Shown: one piece after another, positions 1-8,450 of the stretch
How the letters are laid out: each line of letters starts with the position of its first letter
Numbering within the stretch: position 1 is the first letter of the stretch
NCBI GenBank assembly: GCA_017410065.1
Contig: JAFQRL010000012.1
Coordinates: 1 to 64,000, forward strand
From: Clostridia bacterium
Lineage (GTDB): Bacteria > Bacillota > Clostridia > Oscillospirales > CAG-272
DNA length: 64,000 nucleotides
Direction: 5' to 3'
Made by a program: the position numbers and the translations under genes
The notes under the pieces: generated by a model
Database searches by the model: none
The model's input: the letters and a program-made list of their open reading frames with translations, nothing else
Told to the model about the DNA's origin: nothing

Positions 1-248
1 ACGCCTAAAGCTATATAAATTCACGCTATTTCCCGAAATCTCGCTCACAAAGTCCACACTTTGCTTCGTTCAATTTCAAAAAATATCAAGAATTTCTATT
101 AGCTTTAGGTAAGAATTATTTTAATCTTGCAGATTTTTTCGGGGAAAAGCCGAAATTTTGAAGTAATATGCGGATATTGCAAGAAATTTTGGCGCATTAC
201 TCGGGAAAATATGCAGATTAAAACGTGTTCAATTTAGGTTAGTATTGG
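1..248. other. Left-flank non-coding DNA
   Basis: AT-rich sequence with no supportable gene. The only structure seen is a 10-bp inverted repeat, CCTAAAGCTA at 4-13 and TAGCTTTAGG at 100-109. It may be the tail of a transcript lying outside the window. Nothing else could be assigned. Confidence 0.4.
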
Positions 249-324
249 CTAACGATAGACAATTGTATTTTCACCTGTAATAAAAAACAAAAATCGCCCC
301 AAGTAAGCATAAAAACGCGAAAAA

Positions 325-342
325 TGTAAACAACTATATACA
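325..342. promoter_or_regulatory. Dispersed palindrome TGTAA-N8-ATACA (copy 1)
   Basis: TGTAAACAACTATATACA lies just beyond the terminator of the beta-glucuronidase gene. It belongs to a set of similar 18-bp intergenic motifs (37895, 42912, 52893; weaker at 48712, 60717, 62377). Its role as a protein-binding site is inference; the sequence similarity is direct. Confidence 0.35.
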
Positions 343-355
343 AAATAAAGCGAAA

Positions 356-392
356 TCCCACCGCAATCAAAAATGCGGTGGGATATATTTTT
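356..392. terminator. Bidirectional terminator downstream of uidA
   Basis: Arms TCCCACCGC (356-364) and GCGGTGGGA (375-383) are separated by a 10-nt loop. A T-run follows on the plus strand and an A-rich tract precedes, so it can serve the leftward beta-glucuronidase gene that ends at 440. Confidence 0.75.
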
Positions 393-439
393 TAAAAAAT
401 GCTTTAGTGAGAAGCTATGATATAGCGCGTGACGGCGCA

Positions 440-2110
440 TCAGCCCCTCTTTGCTTTGTCTGCAAGGAAGTGACGCTTAACAACCTCAAAGCCAAGCTTT
501 TTCCTTCTGTATTCATCAACTATTCCTTTGTTGTTTTCGCATCTCGGGCGAGAGGAGAACCAGCTCTCGTCAACCCTCACGTCGGAAAATTGCCAAAGGA
601 ACACGCCAACTATGCCATCGTCCGAGAGCGCTGTGGTGAGCTGACTGTCGAGAATTGAAGCCTGCCTCTCCTCGCTCCACTTACATTCGGAGTCTGTGCG
701 ATAGCCGTATATCGCGCCCGCACCTATTTCGCTTATGATGAAGGGCTTTGTGCCGTTGCCCGTTTTTTCGGTGTATTCCTTAAGCATATCAATAACGCTG
801 CGAACGTCCCGCTTGCCAAAGAAATCGTACCAAAGAGGATACATATTTATAGAAACGATATCCACAAGGTCGAAGCAGATATCCTTAAGCTGCTTGTTTG
901 ATGCGAAGGTGCGAGGGCGGCTCACGTCATTGCTGCTGATCCTCTCAAAGAGTGTTTTATAGCACTCTCTGCCAAACTCCGTATCGCTGACACATTCATT
1001 CAGCATACCCCAACAGAATATTGAGGGATGATTATAATGAGAGCCGATCATCTCGTCAATGCATTTAAGGCTTTGAGGAATGAAGCTCGGGTTTTTCATC
1101 TGCGCCTCGTTAAGACCTCTTGCGTGCGCCTCCTCCCAAACGAGCAGACCAAGCTCGTCGCAGGCGTCAAGGAAAAGCTCGTCGTTGGGATAATGGCAGG
1201 TGCGGATACTGTTCGCACCCACCTCGCGAAGCAATGCAAGGTCGCGCATCATCGCCTGAAGGGGAATCGAGCTGCCAAGGGAGTTGTAGTCCTCGTGGCG
1301 GTTGAAGCCGAGAAGCCTTATGGGCTTATCGTTAAAGAGTATTTTCTTTCCTTCAACTCTCACCGTCCTGAAGCCCACTCTGTCGCATAGATCGTCAATA
1401 GCCACACCGTCCGAAATAAGCTCCGCAGAAAGAATATAAAGCCTCGGCGCGTCAAGCTCGTAGGGAATCGCATCCTCAAGATGCGCCTTAAGAGTAACGG
1501 CGGTCGCCTCGCCGCCCGATAGGGTAAGTCTGCTCTCCGAGAATGGCTTGCCGTCAAGGGAAAGCTTCAGGGTATAATCCCTCGTCTCATCCGTTAAGCT
1601 CTCTGCGAAAACGGTGACGGTAGCACTCCAGCCGCCCTCATCCTTAGAGGGATCGAAATGAACTCGGTTTATAACCGCCGAGGAAAGCTCCTCTAAAATA
1701 ACGGGACGGATAATGCCTCCGTAGGTGTAATAATCGTTTTCAACGTGAAGTGCGGATGTCTCCGAGTAAGCGTTGTCAACAACCACCTCCAGGGTGTGCT
1801 CGCCCGCCTTGCCGATTATGTCGGCGCAGAATTCGGTGTATGCGTTGTAGTGCTCTGCGATCTTCTCGCCGTCAAGATAGACCCTCGCCGTGTGGCTCAC
1901 GCCCTTGAAAACGAGCCTCGCCCTCTCGCCTGTCACGATCCTTTTCGTGTATCTCGCCGTGCCCTTGTATGCCGCAAGAGAGGGAATTACCTCCCAGCAG
2001 GAGGGAACGGCAAGCTTTCCCTCGTATAAGCCGTCCTCTGTCGCAAAGTCCCAAAGACCCGAAAGCTCTCTTGTGCGCCTCACCTCGTGCGGCTCAAATA
2101 ATCTATACAT
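440..2110 (-). CDS. uidA: Beta-glucuronidase, glycoside hydrolase family 2
   Basis: Predicted 556-aa cytosolic GH2 enzyme that releases glucuronic acid from beta-glucuronides. The start at 2110 (MYRLFEPHE...) is chosen because GGAGGAAG lies just upstream; the longer open frame reaches into the promoter. Domain order is an N-terminal jelly-roll (about 1-170), an Ig-like sandwich (about 170-265) and a TIM barrel (about 265-556). The acid/base is E372 in the WGMLNEC context and the nucleophile E461 in ISEIGAG. An N526-x-K528 pair (ENNKGI) matches the N-x-K motif that reads the glucuronate carboxylate in true glucuronidases, separating it from beta-galactosidases. There is no signal peptide, so the substrate must be imported. 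It is monocistronic, with its own promoter and terminator. Confidence 0.93.
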   Translation of the reverse strand: MYRLFEPHEVRRTRELSGLWDFATEDGLYEGKLAVPSCWEVIPSLAAYKGTARYTKRIVTGERARLVFKGVSHTARVYLDGEKIAEHYNAYTEFCADIIGKAGEHTLEVVVDNAYSETSALHVENDYYTYGGIIRPVILEELSSAVINRVHFDPSKDEGGWSATVTVFAESLTDETRDYTLKLSLDGKPFSESRLTLSGGEATAVTLKAHLEDAIPYELDAPRLYILSAELISDGVAIDDLCDRVGFRTVRVEGKKILFNDKPIRLLGFNRHEDYNSLGSSIPLQAMMRDLALLREVGANSIRTCHYPNDELFLDACDELGLLVWEEAHARGLNEAQMKNPSFIPQSLKCIDEMIGSHYNHPSIFCWGMLNECVSDTEFGRECYKTLFERISSNDVSRPRTFASNKQLKDICFDLVDIVSINMYPLWYDFFGKRDVRSVIDMLKEYTEKTGNGTKPFIISEIGAGAIYGYRTDSECKWSEERQASILDSQLTTALSDDGIVGVFLWQFSDVRVDESWFSSRPRCENNKGIVDEYRRKKLGFEVVKRHFLADKAKRG

Positions 2111-2194
2111 ATCTTCCTCCAATAAGTCGGCAACCGCGCGAGCGAAGGCATTCGACCTCCCGGCTCCGCCGCAGTATCCGACTGTGCTGAAACT

Positions 2195-2223
2195 ATTATA
2201 GCAGATTATAAAAGCTTTTTCAA
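2195..2223 (-). promoter_or_regulatory. Sigma-A promoter of uidA
   Basis: On the minus strand: TTGAAA (2218-2223), a 17-bp spacer, TATAAT (2195-2200). It lies 85 bp upstream of the chosen start codon. Confidence 0.8.
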
Positions 2224-2264
2224 TAAATAATGGGAAAAATTTGAAAAAGACTAATGAGGATAAT

Positions 2265-2317
2265 AAAAGGGGCTGTCTCAAACGCTTTTAATTTTGCATT
2301 TGAGACAGCCCCTTTTT
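2265..2317. terminator. Long perfect hairpin at the left end of the mobile island
   Basis: 18-bp perfect arms (AAAAGGGGCTGTCTCAAA at 2265-2282 and its complement at 2300-2317) are separated by 17 nt. T-runs on both sides make it a bidirectional terminator. The serine recombinase frame ends inside the hairpin, so its last residues are encoded by it. It marks the approximate left boundary of the island. Confidence 0.75.
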
Positions 2318-3816
2318 GGTGGAGCAGGTGTCGTCATAGACGAACACCTGTCCTTTTCTTCATTTTCACCTTCAAATGCGTCTTCAATATCGTCAAGCGG
2401 AATATTGTCGATGCTCAAAGGCTTCTTGCTTGCGTTGATGATTATAGTGAAATGGTCATCGTAGAGATAGACCGAGTGTACGAAGATATTGATAAGTGCT
2501 CTGCGCTTATTGACGTCGTCCATCGGCATTTCACAGATAAAATCAAGGAAGGCGTATATCTGCGCTTCGGTCAGACAGATCTTCTTGTTATTCTCAATGG
2601 CGAGCTGAGCTTCTAACTCCGCCTTTTCTGCTTGGCGTCGGTTAAGTCGCTCGGTTAGCATATCCACCGCTTGTCCTTGCTCAATACCTTTCCAAAGGTT
2701 CTCAATCGCGGTATCTACCTCTTTGATAGCTTTCTTGATTTCCTTTATCGAAAGGTTGTCGGGACTCTTGTTACATTCCTCCGCAACACGCTTGGCAATA
2801 TAGCGTATCTTATCGTCGGTGAGCATTTGCAGACACACTTCTATTACGCGGTTTTCGATATATTCTTTGCCGACAACCTTCTTATCGCATTTGTTTTTGC
2901 GAGAGTTCTTGCATTTGTAATAATGGTACTGTCTGCCCGATTTGCCCGTACCGCCGTAGCCGACCATCATTTCCTTGCAATGACCGCAGAATAGCTTAGT
3001 TGTCAATAAATACTCGTTTTCGCCGCGAGTCCGCGCGGGTGCGGATTTGTTCTTGTTCATAAGCGCTTGTACCCGATAGAATAAGTCGTCGTCCATAATA
3101 CGCGGCATTCCACCGGGCGTTTCAACTCCTTTGTATAAATATATGCCGATATAGCGTTTATTTTTGAGAAGATGGCTAAGGCTGTTGTAGGTAAACTCGT
3201 TACCGATTGAGGTCTTGACCTTCCTTCGTTGCAAGTCCTTGACAATATCGGCTTTGGTTTCGCCGCTTGCATAACGCTCGTATATCTCGCGGACGATTGC
3301 CGCTTCTTCCTCATCAACCGAAAAGGTGCGGTCTTTGTTTACCTTGTAACCAAGTCCGGGATTGCTGCCGTTGGATAGGCATTTCTCTGCATTGATCGCC
3401 ATACCTCGGTTTATCTTCTGAGCAAGCTCTACGGAATAGTATTCCGCCATACTTTCAAGAACACCCTCGATGAGAATACCCGAAGCATCGTCCGAGATAT
3501 TCTCTTTGGCGGACATAACCCTAACACCGTTCTTCTTTAGCTTGGCTTTGTAGATCGCGCTATCGTAACGGTTACGGGCAAAGCGGTCAAGCTGATAGAC
3601 AAGCACACCCTCAAAGGTATGCTTGTCGCTATCCGCAATCATTCTTTGGAAATCGGCGCGGTTATCAAACTTACCGCTTTGCGCACGGTCGATATATTCA
3701 CCCACAATGGTGTAATTGTGAGATTCGGCATATTCGTAACAGACCTTTAACTGACCTTCGATGGATTGCTCGGTCTGACTATGGCTTGAAAATCGAGCGT
3801 ATATTACTACGTTCAT
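2278..3816 (-). CDS. Large serine recombinase (site-specific integrase/resolvase)
   Basis: 512 aa from the ATG at 3816 (GGAGG 9 bp upstream); the frame is open nine codons further but without a ribosome binding site. The N-terminal resolvase domain (about 1-150) starts YARFSS with R8 and catalytic S10, and has the LDRFARNRYD segment typical of the family. It is followed by a recombinase domain (about 170-270), a zinc ribbon (CGHCKEM ... YYKCKNSRKNKC) and a C-terminal coiled coil rich in K/E. Such enzymes integrate and excise elements through short att sites and usually lie at the element end, as here. It is the last gene of the leftward mobilization operon. Its C-terminal tail (after about residue 490) runs into the terminator hairpin, so the exact C-terminus may be an artefact of the integration junction. 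Confidence 0.93.
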   Translation of the reverse strand: MNVVIYARFSSHSQTEQSIEGQLKVCYEYAESHNYTIVGEYIDRAQSGKFDNRADFQRMIADSDKHTFEGVLVYQLDRFARNRYDSAIYKAKLKKNGVRVMSAKENISDDASGILIEGVLESMAEYYSVELAQKINRGMAINAEKCLSNGSNPGLGYKVNKDRTFSVDEEEAAIVREIYERYASGETKADIVKDLQRRKVKTSIGNEFTYNSLSHLLKNKRYIGIYLYKGVETPGGMPRIMDDDLFYRVQALMNKNKSAPARTRGENEYLLTTKLFCGHCKEMMVGYGGTGKSGRQYHYYKCKNSRKNKCDKKVVGKEYIENRVIEVCLQMLTDDKIRYIAKRVAEECNKSPDNLSIKEIKKAIKEVDTAIENLWKGIEQGQAVDMLTERLNRRQAEKAELEAQLAIENNKKICLTEAQIYAFLDFICEMPMDDVNKRRALINIFVHSVYLYDDHFTIIINASKKPLSIDNIPLDDIEDAFEGENEEKDRCSSMTTPAPPKRGCLKCKIKSV

Positions 3817-3851
3817 TGTAATACCTCCTATTTGTCCTAACATAATTATAC

Positions 3852-4073
3852 TTATTTATCGTGAGAAGTCGATTGTACCGATACGGGAACACCCGACGCG
3901 GGGGCATCGGGTATCCTTTCATCGTATTCGGGATGCTTAGCGAGCCACTTTTCAAAGTAGGCTTTGCCCTCGTCGCTGTCGTAAAACGCGCGTATCTCGG
4001 GCACTAAGGCTTTGGCAAAGGAATTGAGCAGTTCTTCGGGGAGTGCAACGTCGATCCTTGAGCGTTTGGTCAT
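3852..4073 (-). CDS. Small hypothetical protein of the mobilization operon
   Basis: 73 aa with a good ribosome binding site (AAGGAGG). The N-terminus reads MTKRSRIDVALPEELLNSF, suggesting a ribbon-helix-helix-like start followed by an acidic helix and a Pro/Ser-rich tail. It lies 12 bp after the ParB-like gene and 35 bp before the recombinase start. A DNA-binding accessory role (excision or segregation) is conceivable from its position, but no family is recognised with certainty. Confidence 0.6.
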   Translation of the reverse strand: MTKRSRIDVALPEELLNSFAKALVPEIRAFYDSDEGKAYFEKWLAKHPEYDERIPDAPASGVPVSVQSTSHDK

Positions 4074-4085
4074 AGGCAGTCCTCC

Positions 4086-4949
4086 TTATAAGCTTCGCTC
4101 TTTTTTGCGCTGAAGGACTTTGTAATAATGCTCGCAGGCTTTGAGCACGAAGTCCTCGGTCTGTTTGGCGTTGCCTTTGGGGATATACTTTCTTATACGC
4201 TCCATCGGCACCTTGAACATCTCCTTCTGATTTGCCTTTTCCTCGCTCATAATCTCGGCAATAACCTCGGGTGTCAAGCCTTGCTCATAGCTGATCTTCT
4301 TGAAACGGCAAGCCTGCGAGAGCGACGGAGTGCAATCGTTGATCTCCATCTGCTCCAAGAGGTCGTATTGCTCTTGCTCGTTGAGATAGGAAAGCTCAAC
4401 GGCGGGAGTGAATGAAATGCGCCCTTCGTCCACATATTCAAGGATTTCGGAAATAAGATTGGTAAGGCGGATATAGCGTTGAACCGTTTTATAACTATCG
4501 CCCATATCCTCGCCTATCATAGCGGTAGTGCGGTTATCATCGGACTTCGGGACAAGTTGTCCCGAAGTTAAATCAGACCGCCAACCTTGATGAGCCATTG
4601 CATCCGCTTTCATCTTATAAGCAAATGCTTTCTCGCTCGGCAGAATATGCTCACGGTGCAGATTGCTATCCACCAATACGATTGCTGCCGCGTCACGGTC
4701 GAGAGAAACGATTAAGGCAGGGACTTCCGTCATCCCTGCCTTCTTGCTCGCCATAACCCGTCTGTGACCGGATATGATCTCGTATTCATCTTCGGTATTC
4801 TCCTTGGGGCGAACGATAATCGGAGATAGCACTCCGTGCTCGCTTATGCTCTCGGAAAGACGTTCCATTTCCTCGTTGTCCTGAACCTTGTAAGGGTGGT
4901 TTTCAAATGCGTGTAATTTCTCAATCAATATATTTTTCGTGTTTTTCAT
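4086..4949 (-). CDS. ParB/RepB/Spo0J-family partition-like protein
   Basis: 287 aa. The N-terminal ParB/sulfiredoxin-like domain shows NHPYKVQDNEEMERLSESI, then VLSPIIVRP, the ISGHRRVMASKKAG box (CTP/DNA-binding motif of ParB) and SNLHREHILPSEKA, followed by a helix-turn-helix region (KTVQRYIRLTNL, about residue 160). Chromosomal ParB works with a ParA ATPase. No ParA is present in this window, and an actin-like ParM sits in the same operon instead. On mobilizable elements such proteins are often regulators or stabilisers of the excised circle. The gene follows the relaxase by 6 bp. Confidence 0.88.
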   Translation of the reverse strand: MKNTKNILIEKLHAFENHPYKVQDNEEMERLSESISEHGVLSPIIVRPKENTEDEYEIISGHRRVMASKKAGMTEVPALIVSLDRDAAAIVLVDSNLHREHILPSEKAFAYKMKADAMAHQGWRSDLTSGQLVPKSDDNRTTAMIGEDMGDSYKTVQRYIRLTNLISEILEYVDEGRISFTPAVELSYLNEQEQYDLLEQMEINDCTPSLSQACRFKKISYEQGLTPEVIAEIMSEEKANQKEMFKVPMERIRKYIPKGNAKQTEDFVLKACEHYYKVLQRKKERSL

Positions 4950-4955
4950 ATCATT

Positions 4956-6329
4956 TTACCTCGTTCTTGTTTTATCTTTCTTTTGTATGAGTCCGTTGTT
5001 CTTTAGTTCAATTTCTCGCTCAGCATCAAGTAATTCTTTGATACGTGGGGTGTGCTGCTCGATGCGTAGAGAAATCTTTAATTGTTTGCGCAAGGGCGTC
5101 ATTTTCTTTGTCAGCTCCTTGCATTGTTCTTTGAGTGCTGCTTCTTCCTCGGGCGTTTTCACGCGACGAAGCTTTAGGCGTAATTCATAGCGTTTCTGCT
5201 CCAACTCGGCAATTTGAGCCGCCTTGTTCTGCTGAAATGACAAAAGCTCCTGCGGCGACTCAATATATTGGTCGCGCAAGAGCCAATATTCTTCCATATA
5301 TTTGTCGGCTTTCGATGCCTCGGTTCGTATCATCGGAGAGAGTGGACGGTTATCCGCTTCCTTCACGTTGTTGCCCGTGCAGATCTTAAATAGTTCAACG
5401 ATAATGGCAAATAAGAGTTGGAGTCCATCCATCTGCGCCGCTTCTCGCATTTGGTATTCAAAATCAAGCAACGGCTTACGCTTTGACTTAGGCGGGTTAA
5501 ACTTTATTTGTCCGATATGATCGTAATTCCAACGGAAGCGGTTAATAAGATTCTCTTTTGAATATCGATCACCCAAGCTACTGAGACGGACAGAGCGCGA
5601 CCACCCCGACGAAATGACGGAGGGATGGTCGTATCTGAAATCTCTCGTAAAGGTATATCCAAGGGTTTTCATATATGCCGAAAATTCATTGTGGGTAATG
5701 CACTTGGATAGTGCTTCTTCCACGTCGCGCCGCAACATTTCGCGGTGGGTAACGTGTCCCGCCTTTTGCGCCCAATACGCCTTCTTGTTACTATAAAACT
5801 TGTGGCTTTGAATGACCGACTTGCTTCTTTCGGCACAGATAGTGTCGGAGATTTTTCGTAGCTCCAGGCGGTCGCCAATACTGTTGCGGAATTTCTTCCC
5901 GTCGGTAAAGGAAACGCTATTGATTACAAAATGGTTGTGGATGTTATCGGTATTGAGATGCGTGGTGACGACCACTTGATATTTCGCGCCCCACATCTTT
6001 CGCGCGGTTTCCACACCGATCTGATGCGCCTCCTCGGGCGTGACTTCACCTTCGGCAAAACTTTGGTATCCGTGATATGCGATATTCTTACCACGCTCAC
6101 CGAAGCGGCGCTTCACGGCAATCATTTCGTGATAAGCGTTATGCTTGGAGCAGTTAATACCCGTGACAAATGCCGTATGATCGGTCTTGTTATCGTTCTC
6201 CACATAGCGAATTGCCGCGTATAAGTCCTCGTCAAGATATTCCTTGGCGGTGGTTTTGTCGGGATTGTTCGCATAGTCGATCACTTCTTTTAACCGTCCT
6301 TTGACGGGCCAGAATCCTGTGGTTGCCAA
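4956..6329 (-). CDS. Relaxase (MobP-type mobilization nuclease)
   Basis: 457 aa. It nicks one strand at oriT and pilots the DNA for transfer through another element's conjugation channel. The relaxase domain lies in about residues 1-200, with the three-histidine metal motif HLNTDNIHNHFVIN (near residue 125) and TDHTAFVTGINCS upstream. The C-terminal third is a charged coiled coil (KRYELRLKLRRVKTPEEEAALKEQ). The start is a TTG at 6329, 40 bp inside the end of mobC, with AAAGGAG about 11 bp ahead. No T4SS genes are seen, so the element is mobilizable rather than self-transmissible. Confidence 0.9.
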   Translation of the reverse strand: MATTGFWPVKGRLKEVIDYANNPDKTTAKEYLDEDLYAAIRYVENDNKTDHTAFVTGINCSKHNAYHEMIAVKRRFGERGKNIAYHGYQSFAEGEVTPEEAHQIGVETARKMWGAKYQVVVTTHLNTDNIHNHFVINSVSFTDGKKFRNSIGDRLELRKISDTICAERSKSVIQSHKFYSNKKAYWAQKAGHVTHREMLRRDVEEALSKCITHNEFSAYMKTLGYTFTRDFRYDHPSVISSGWSRSVRLSSLGDRYSKENLINRFRWNYDHIGQIKFNPPKSKRKPLLDFEYQMREAAQMDGLQLLFAIIVELFKICTGNNVKEADNRPLSPMIRTEASKADKYMEEYWLLRDQYIESPQELLSFQQNKAAQIAELEQKRYELRLKLRRVKTPEEEAALKEQCKELTKKMTPLRKQLKISLRIEQHTPRIKELLDAEREIELKNNGLIQKKDKTRTR

Positions 6330-6616
6330 TTACGCATATTCTCCTTTCTCGGCGCGATGAGAGTGCCTGATATATCCTTCAGCAAAGCAAGCGCCGCCGC
6401 GTTGACCTCTCCGGAGAACGGTTGCTCGACAAGCGCATCCAATTTCTCGCAGAAAACAAAAAGAGCGCCGGGCGGAACCGATCTCGGTTCAAATCCCAAC
6501 GCTCTTTGACGGATATATTCTGTTGTGCTTAGCCCGCATTTCTCGGCTATGGAGTTGATACGCTCCTTTTCCTTTTGCGTTACGCGGGCAACGATTCTTA
6601 TATCTTCTTTTTTCAT
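6290..6616 (-). CDS. mobC: MobC-like relaxosome accessory protein
   Basis: 108 aa. The N-terminus MKKEDIRIVARVTQKEKERI plus CGLSTTEYIRQRALG is the ribbon-helix-helix pattern of MobC-type proteins that bind oriT and help the relaxase. The start has AAAGGATGG upstream. Its 3' end overlaps the relaxase start by 40 bp in another frame, implying translational coupling. The hairpin-rich presumptive oriT lies directly upstream. Confidence 0.82.
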   Translation of the reverse strand: MKKEDIRIVARVTQKEKERINSIAEKCGLSTTEYIRQRALGFEPRSVPPGALFVFCEKLDALVEQPFSGEVNAAALALLKDISGTLIAPRKENMRNWQPQDSGPSKDG

Positions 6617-6640
6617 AAAACCATCCTTTCATTCGGGGTA

Positions 6641-6716
6641 TTAGGGGGCATCCCCTAAAATCTCTGCCACAAAACCCTTGTGGCGGGGTGACGTTTGGCA
6701 CACAAACGTCCTGCTT
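6641..6716. other. Candidate origin of transfer (oriT): three tandem hairpins
   Basis: Three perfect short inverted repeats follow one another immediately upstream of mobC: TTAGGGG/CCCCTAA (6641-6658), CCACAA/TTGTGG (6667-6683) and GACGTTTG/CAAACGTC (6690-6710). The last is followed directly by CTGCTTG. The plus strand reads CGTCCTG-C, resembling the nick region of RP4-type (MobP) origins, where the nick follows an inverted repeat. Hairpins and gene position are seen; the nick site is inferred. Confidence 0.6.
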
Positions 6717-6886
6717 GTTACGGTGTAAGACACTCGTATCTCTCCACTTTTCGAAGATAGGAGTTGCCGTTCTTCGCTCTTTCGTATTCGTTTCATATCA
6801 TAATTTTCTCCTACAATATCCATAATGCCAAAGTGATGCCGCCTCTCGTTTTGAGATAACAAAAAGCGGCATCACAATAATGCCAC

Positions 6887-7162
6887 TCACAGAAACATAT
6901 CGAGAGAATCCATAAGGGAGTTTTCGTCTTCGGATATTTCTTCGGCAGGAGCTGCTTCCGTTTTCACGACGGATATATCCTTTAAGCACTCTCTGATGGT
7001 TTCCCGTATCACCTTTTCCAAATTGCCGTCGCTTTCAAAGTAAGCGTTTATCGCAGAGATAATCGCCTTATTCTTTGAGTCGGGCGCGCTTTGCAGATGC
7101 TCCCAAGCCTTGCGGTCGGCTCCATTATCTAAATTGAAGCGTAGGCTAAACCGCTTTGTCAT
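6887..7162 (-). CDS. Small ParR-like partner of the ParM actin
   Basis: 91 aa from the ATG at 7162, which overlaps the parM stop codon as ATGA. MTKRFSLRFNLDNGADRKAWEHLQ suggests a ribbon-helix-helix DNA-binding N-terminus. The C-terminus is acidic (EEISEDENSLMDSLDMFL), like the ParR tail that docks on ParM filaments. Assignment rests on size, charge layout and coupling to parM, not on a clear family motif. Confidence 0.65.
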   Translation of the reverse strand: MTKRFSLRFNLDNGADRKAWEHLQSAPDSKNKAIISAINAYFESDGNLEKVIRETIRECLKDISVVKTEAAPAEEISEDENSLMDSLDMFL

Positions 7163-8085
7163 ACGCGACCACCGCCACGGAGCAACTGCATTTCGAGCAT
7201 ACGCTCGTATCCCTTTGCAGTAGCGCAAATATCGTCGTTGACGGTCACGCGGCTCTCGTCGTAATCGGCAAAGTTGCGGATAAGGCAACCGCCACCGCCC
7301 ACAACGTAGAGCTTCATCAGCTTGGGATCGTATTCGTGCTCGCGCAGACGACGGAAGATACCCGCCGTGTATTGCTTCGCGGTCTTTACAACCGTTTCAA
7401 GATACGCGCCGTCAATATCTGCCGTGCCTTTCTTCAAGATTTCCGTAATGATAGCATCGTCAAGGCTCGCGTGGTGTACCTTCATCATTTCTTCGCGGAT
7501 GAGAAGCGCGCATTGATGCGTGCCGTATTTCTCGGTAAACATCCTCTGCGCGTCGGGCTTCTTGTTGACGATGCGGAGTAGGTTCATCGTGCCGTTACCA
7601 ATATCGCAGAGCATCGTAACGCCCGTAAAGCTCGGCAGATTGTTGACGATGGCGGCGAACCCCTGCGGGTAAACCTCTGCACCTACGATATTGACGCGGT
7701 ATTCCACCTCGCGGAAGGTAAATACCACTTCGCTATTTTGAAGCAGATAGTTCTTAAAATCGGTTTTCTGCTCACTTACCCAAGTAAGAGGCAGACCTGC
7801 CGCAATATAAACATTGGCTTCGGTGACGCGCTCTCGCCAAAGCTCCCGTGCAATCGCGGCAAGGGTGAGGACGTAATAGTCCTCGTCGTTGAATTTGTCG
7901 GCTTTGAATTCCTTGTGCCCGACGCCGATGGAATAATACTTTCCGTTCCATACGAGCAGGTCGGATACAAAGGTGGGTTCGGTATCACTTTTCACAACGC
8001 CCGTGGGAAAGCAGCAGTTTGCCGTTTTCATATTGCCGTAGCCGTGGTCGATACCGATAAGATAGGTTTGGTTCATTTTCTTCAT
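7159..8085 (-). CDS. parM: ParM-like plasmid-segregation actin ATPase
   Basis: 308 aa from the ATG at 8085 (AAAGGAG upstream); the longer frame has no ribosome binding site. Actin-fold motifs: phosphate 1 GIDHGYGNMKTAN near the N-terminus, phosphate 2 LCDIGNGTMNLL (about 175), and the adenosine motif YVVGGGGCLIRNF (about 265). ParM-type actins polymerise to push replicated DNA copies apart, using a ParR adaptor bound to a centromere-like site. The gene sits in a leftward operon with the small ParR-like gene and mob genes, suggesting that the excised element is maintained as a circle for some time. Confidence 0.87.
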   Translation of the reverse strand: MKKMNQTYLIGIDHGYGNMKTANCCFPTGVVKSDTEPTFVSDLLVWNGKYYSIGVGHKEFKADKFNDEDYYVLTLAAIARELWRERVTEANVYIAAGLPLTWVSEQKTDFKNYLLQNSEVVFTFREVEYRVNIVGAEVYPQGFAAIVNNLPSFTGVTMLCDIGNGTMNLLRIVNKKPDAQRMFTEKYGTHQCALLIREEMMKVHHASLDDAIITEILKKGTADIDGAYLETVVKTAKQYTAGIFRRLREHEYDPKLMKLYVVGGGGCLIRNFADYDESRVTVNDDICATAKGYERMLEMQLLRGGGRV

Positions 8086-8102
8086 ACTTTTGTTTCTCCT
8101 TT

Positions 8103-8333
8103 TTACTGTTTGTGGTTTTGTTTTTGGATTTCTTCGTGTAGTTCTTTGTCCGCAGGCAGTACCGCATTTTTGAAATAATTGCAATAGATGCCGTACACGG
8201 AAATGAGCTGCACACAGCGGTGCGACTCTCCGTCGTCAAGCAGAACGCAGTTGCCGTCTTGGTCACAGTTTGCGCATAACTCTGACACAAGACGGTTGAC
8301 TCTCTCCGCTTGCCTTGGTGTGATTTTCAGCAT
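8103..8333 (-). CDS. Cysteine-rich VLP-domain small protein
   Basis: 76 aa. The pattern CANCDQDGNCVLLDDGESHRC-VQ, then YGIYCNYFKNAVLPADKELH, matches the Cys_rich_VLP family found almost only on Clostridial mobile elements. Conserved cysteines suggest metal binding; the function is unknown. It is the first gene of the leftward mobilization operon, 18 bp ahead of parM, and is divergent from the polymerase-like gene. Confidence 0.8.
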   Translation of the reverse strand: MLKITPRQAERVNRLVSELCANCDQDGNCVLLDDGESHRCVQLISVYGIYCNYFKNAVLPADKELHEEIQKQNHKQ

Positions 8334-8357
8334 AGCTTTTTCCTCCTTTTTCTCGAA

Positions 8358-8411
8358 TTTGATAACGCAAGTTCCTCACACTTTTTTGAATTTGTGGGGG
8401 CAGTTATCAAA
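8358..8411. promoter_or_regulatory. Inverted repeat in the divergent promoter region
   Basis: TTTGATAAC (8358-8366) and GTTATCAAA (8403-8411) are a perfect 9-bp inverted pair 36 bp apart, between the leftward mob operon and the rightward polymerase operon. This is a plausible operator coordinating the two; the binding protein is unknown (ParR-like, ParB-like or MobC candidates). Confidence 0.45.
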
Positions 8412-8421
8412 TAATTGCATA

Positions 8422-8450
8422 TTGACTTTTTAGAGGAAATATTGTATAAT
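8422..8450 (+). promoter_or_regulatory. Sigma-A promoter of the RdRP-like operon
   Basis: TTGACT (8422-8427), 17-bp spacer, TATAAT (8445-8450), 30 bp before the start codon. It is near-consensus and therefore likely strong unless repressed at the adjacent inverted repeat. Confidence 0.85.

Noticed and set aside
249..658. Small frames on both strands near the uidA 3' end (249-440 minus, 407-658 plus)
   Set aside because: One spans the terminator and AT-rich flank without a ribosome binding site; the other is antisense to the uidA C-terminus.
6641..6862. 73-codon leftward frame across the hairpin array before mobC
   Set aside because: It runs through all three oriT-like hairpins, has no good ribosome binding site, and its composition follows the repeats rather than a protein.
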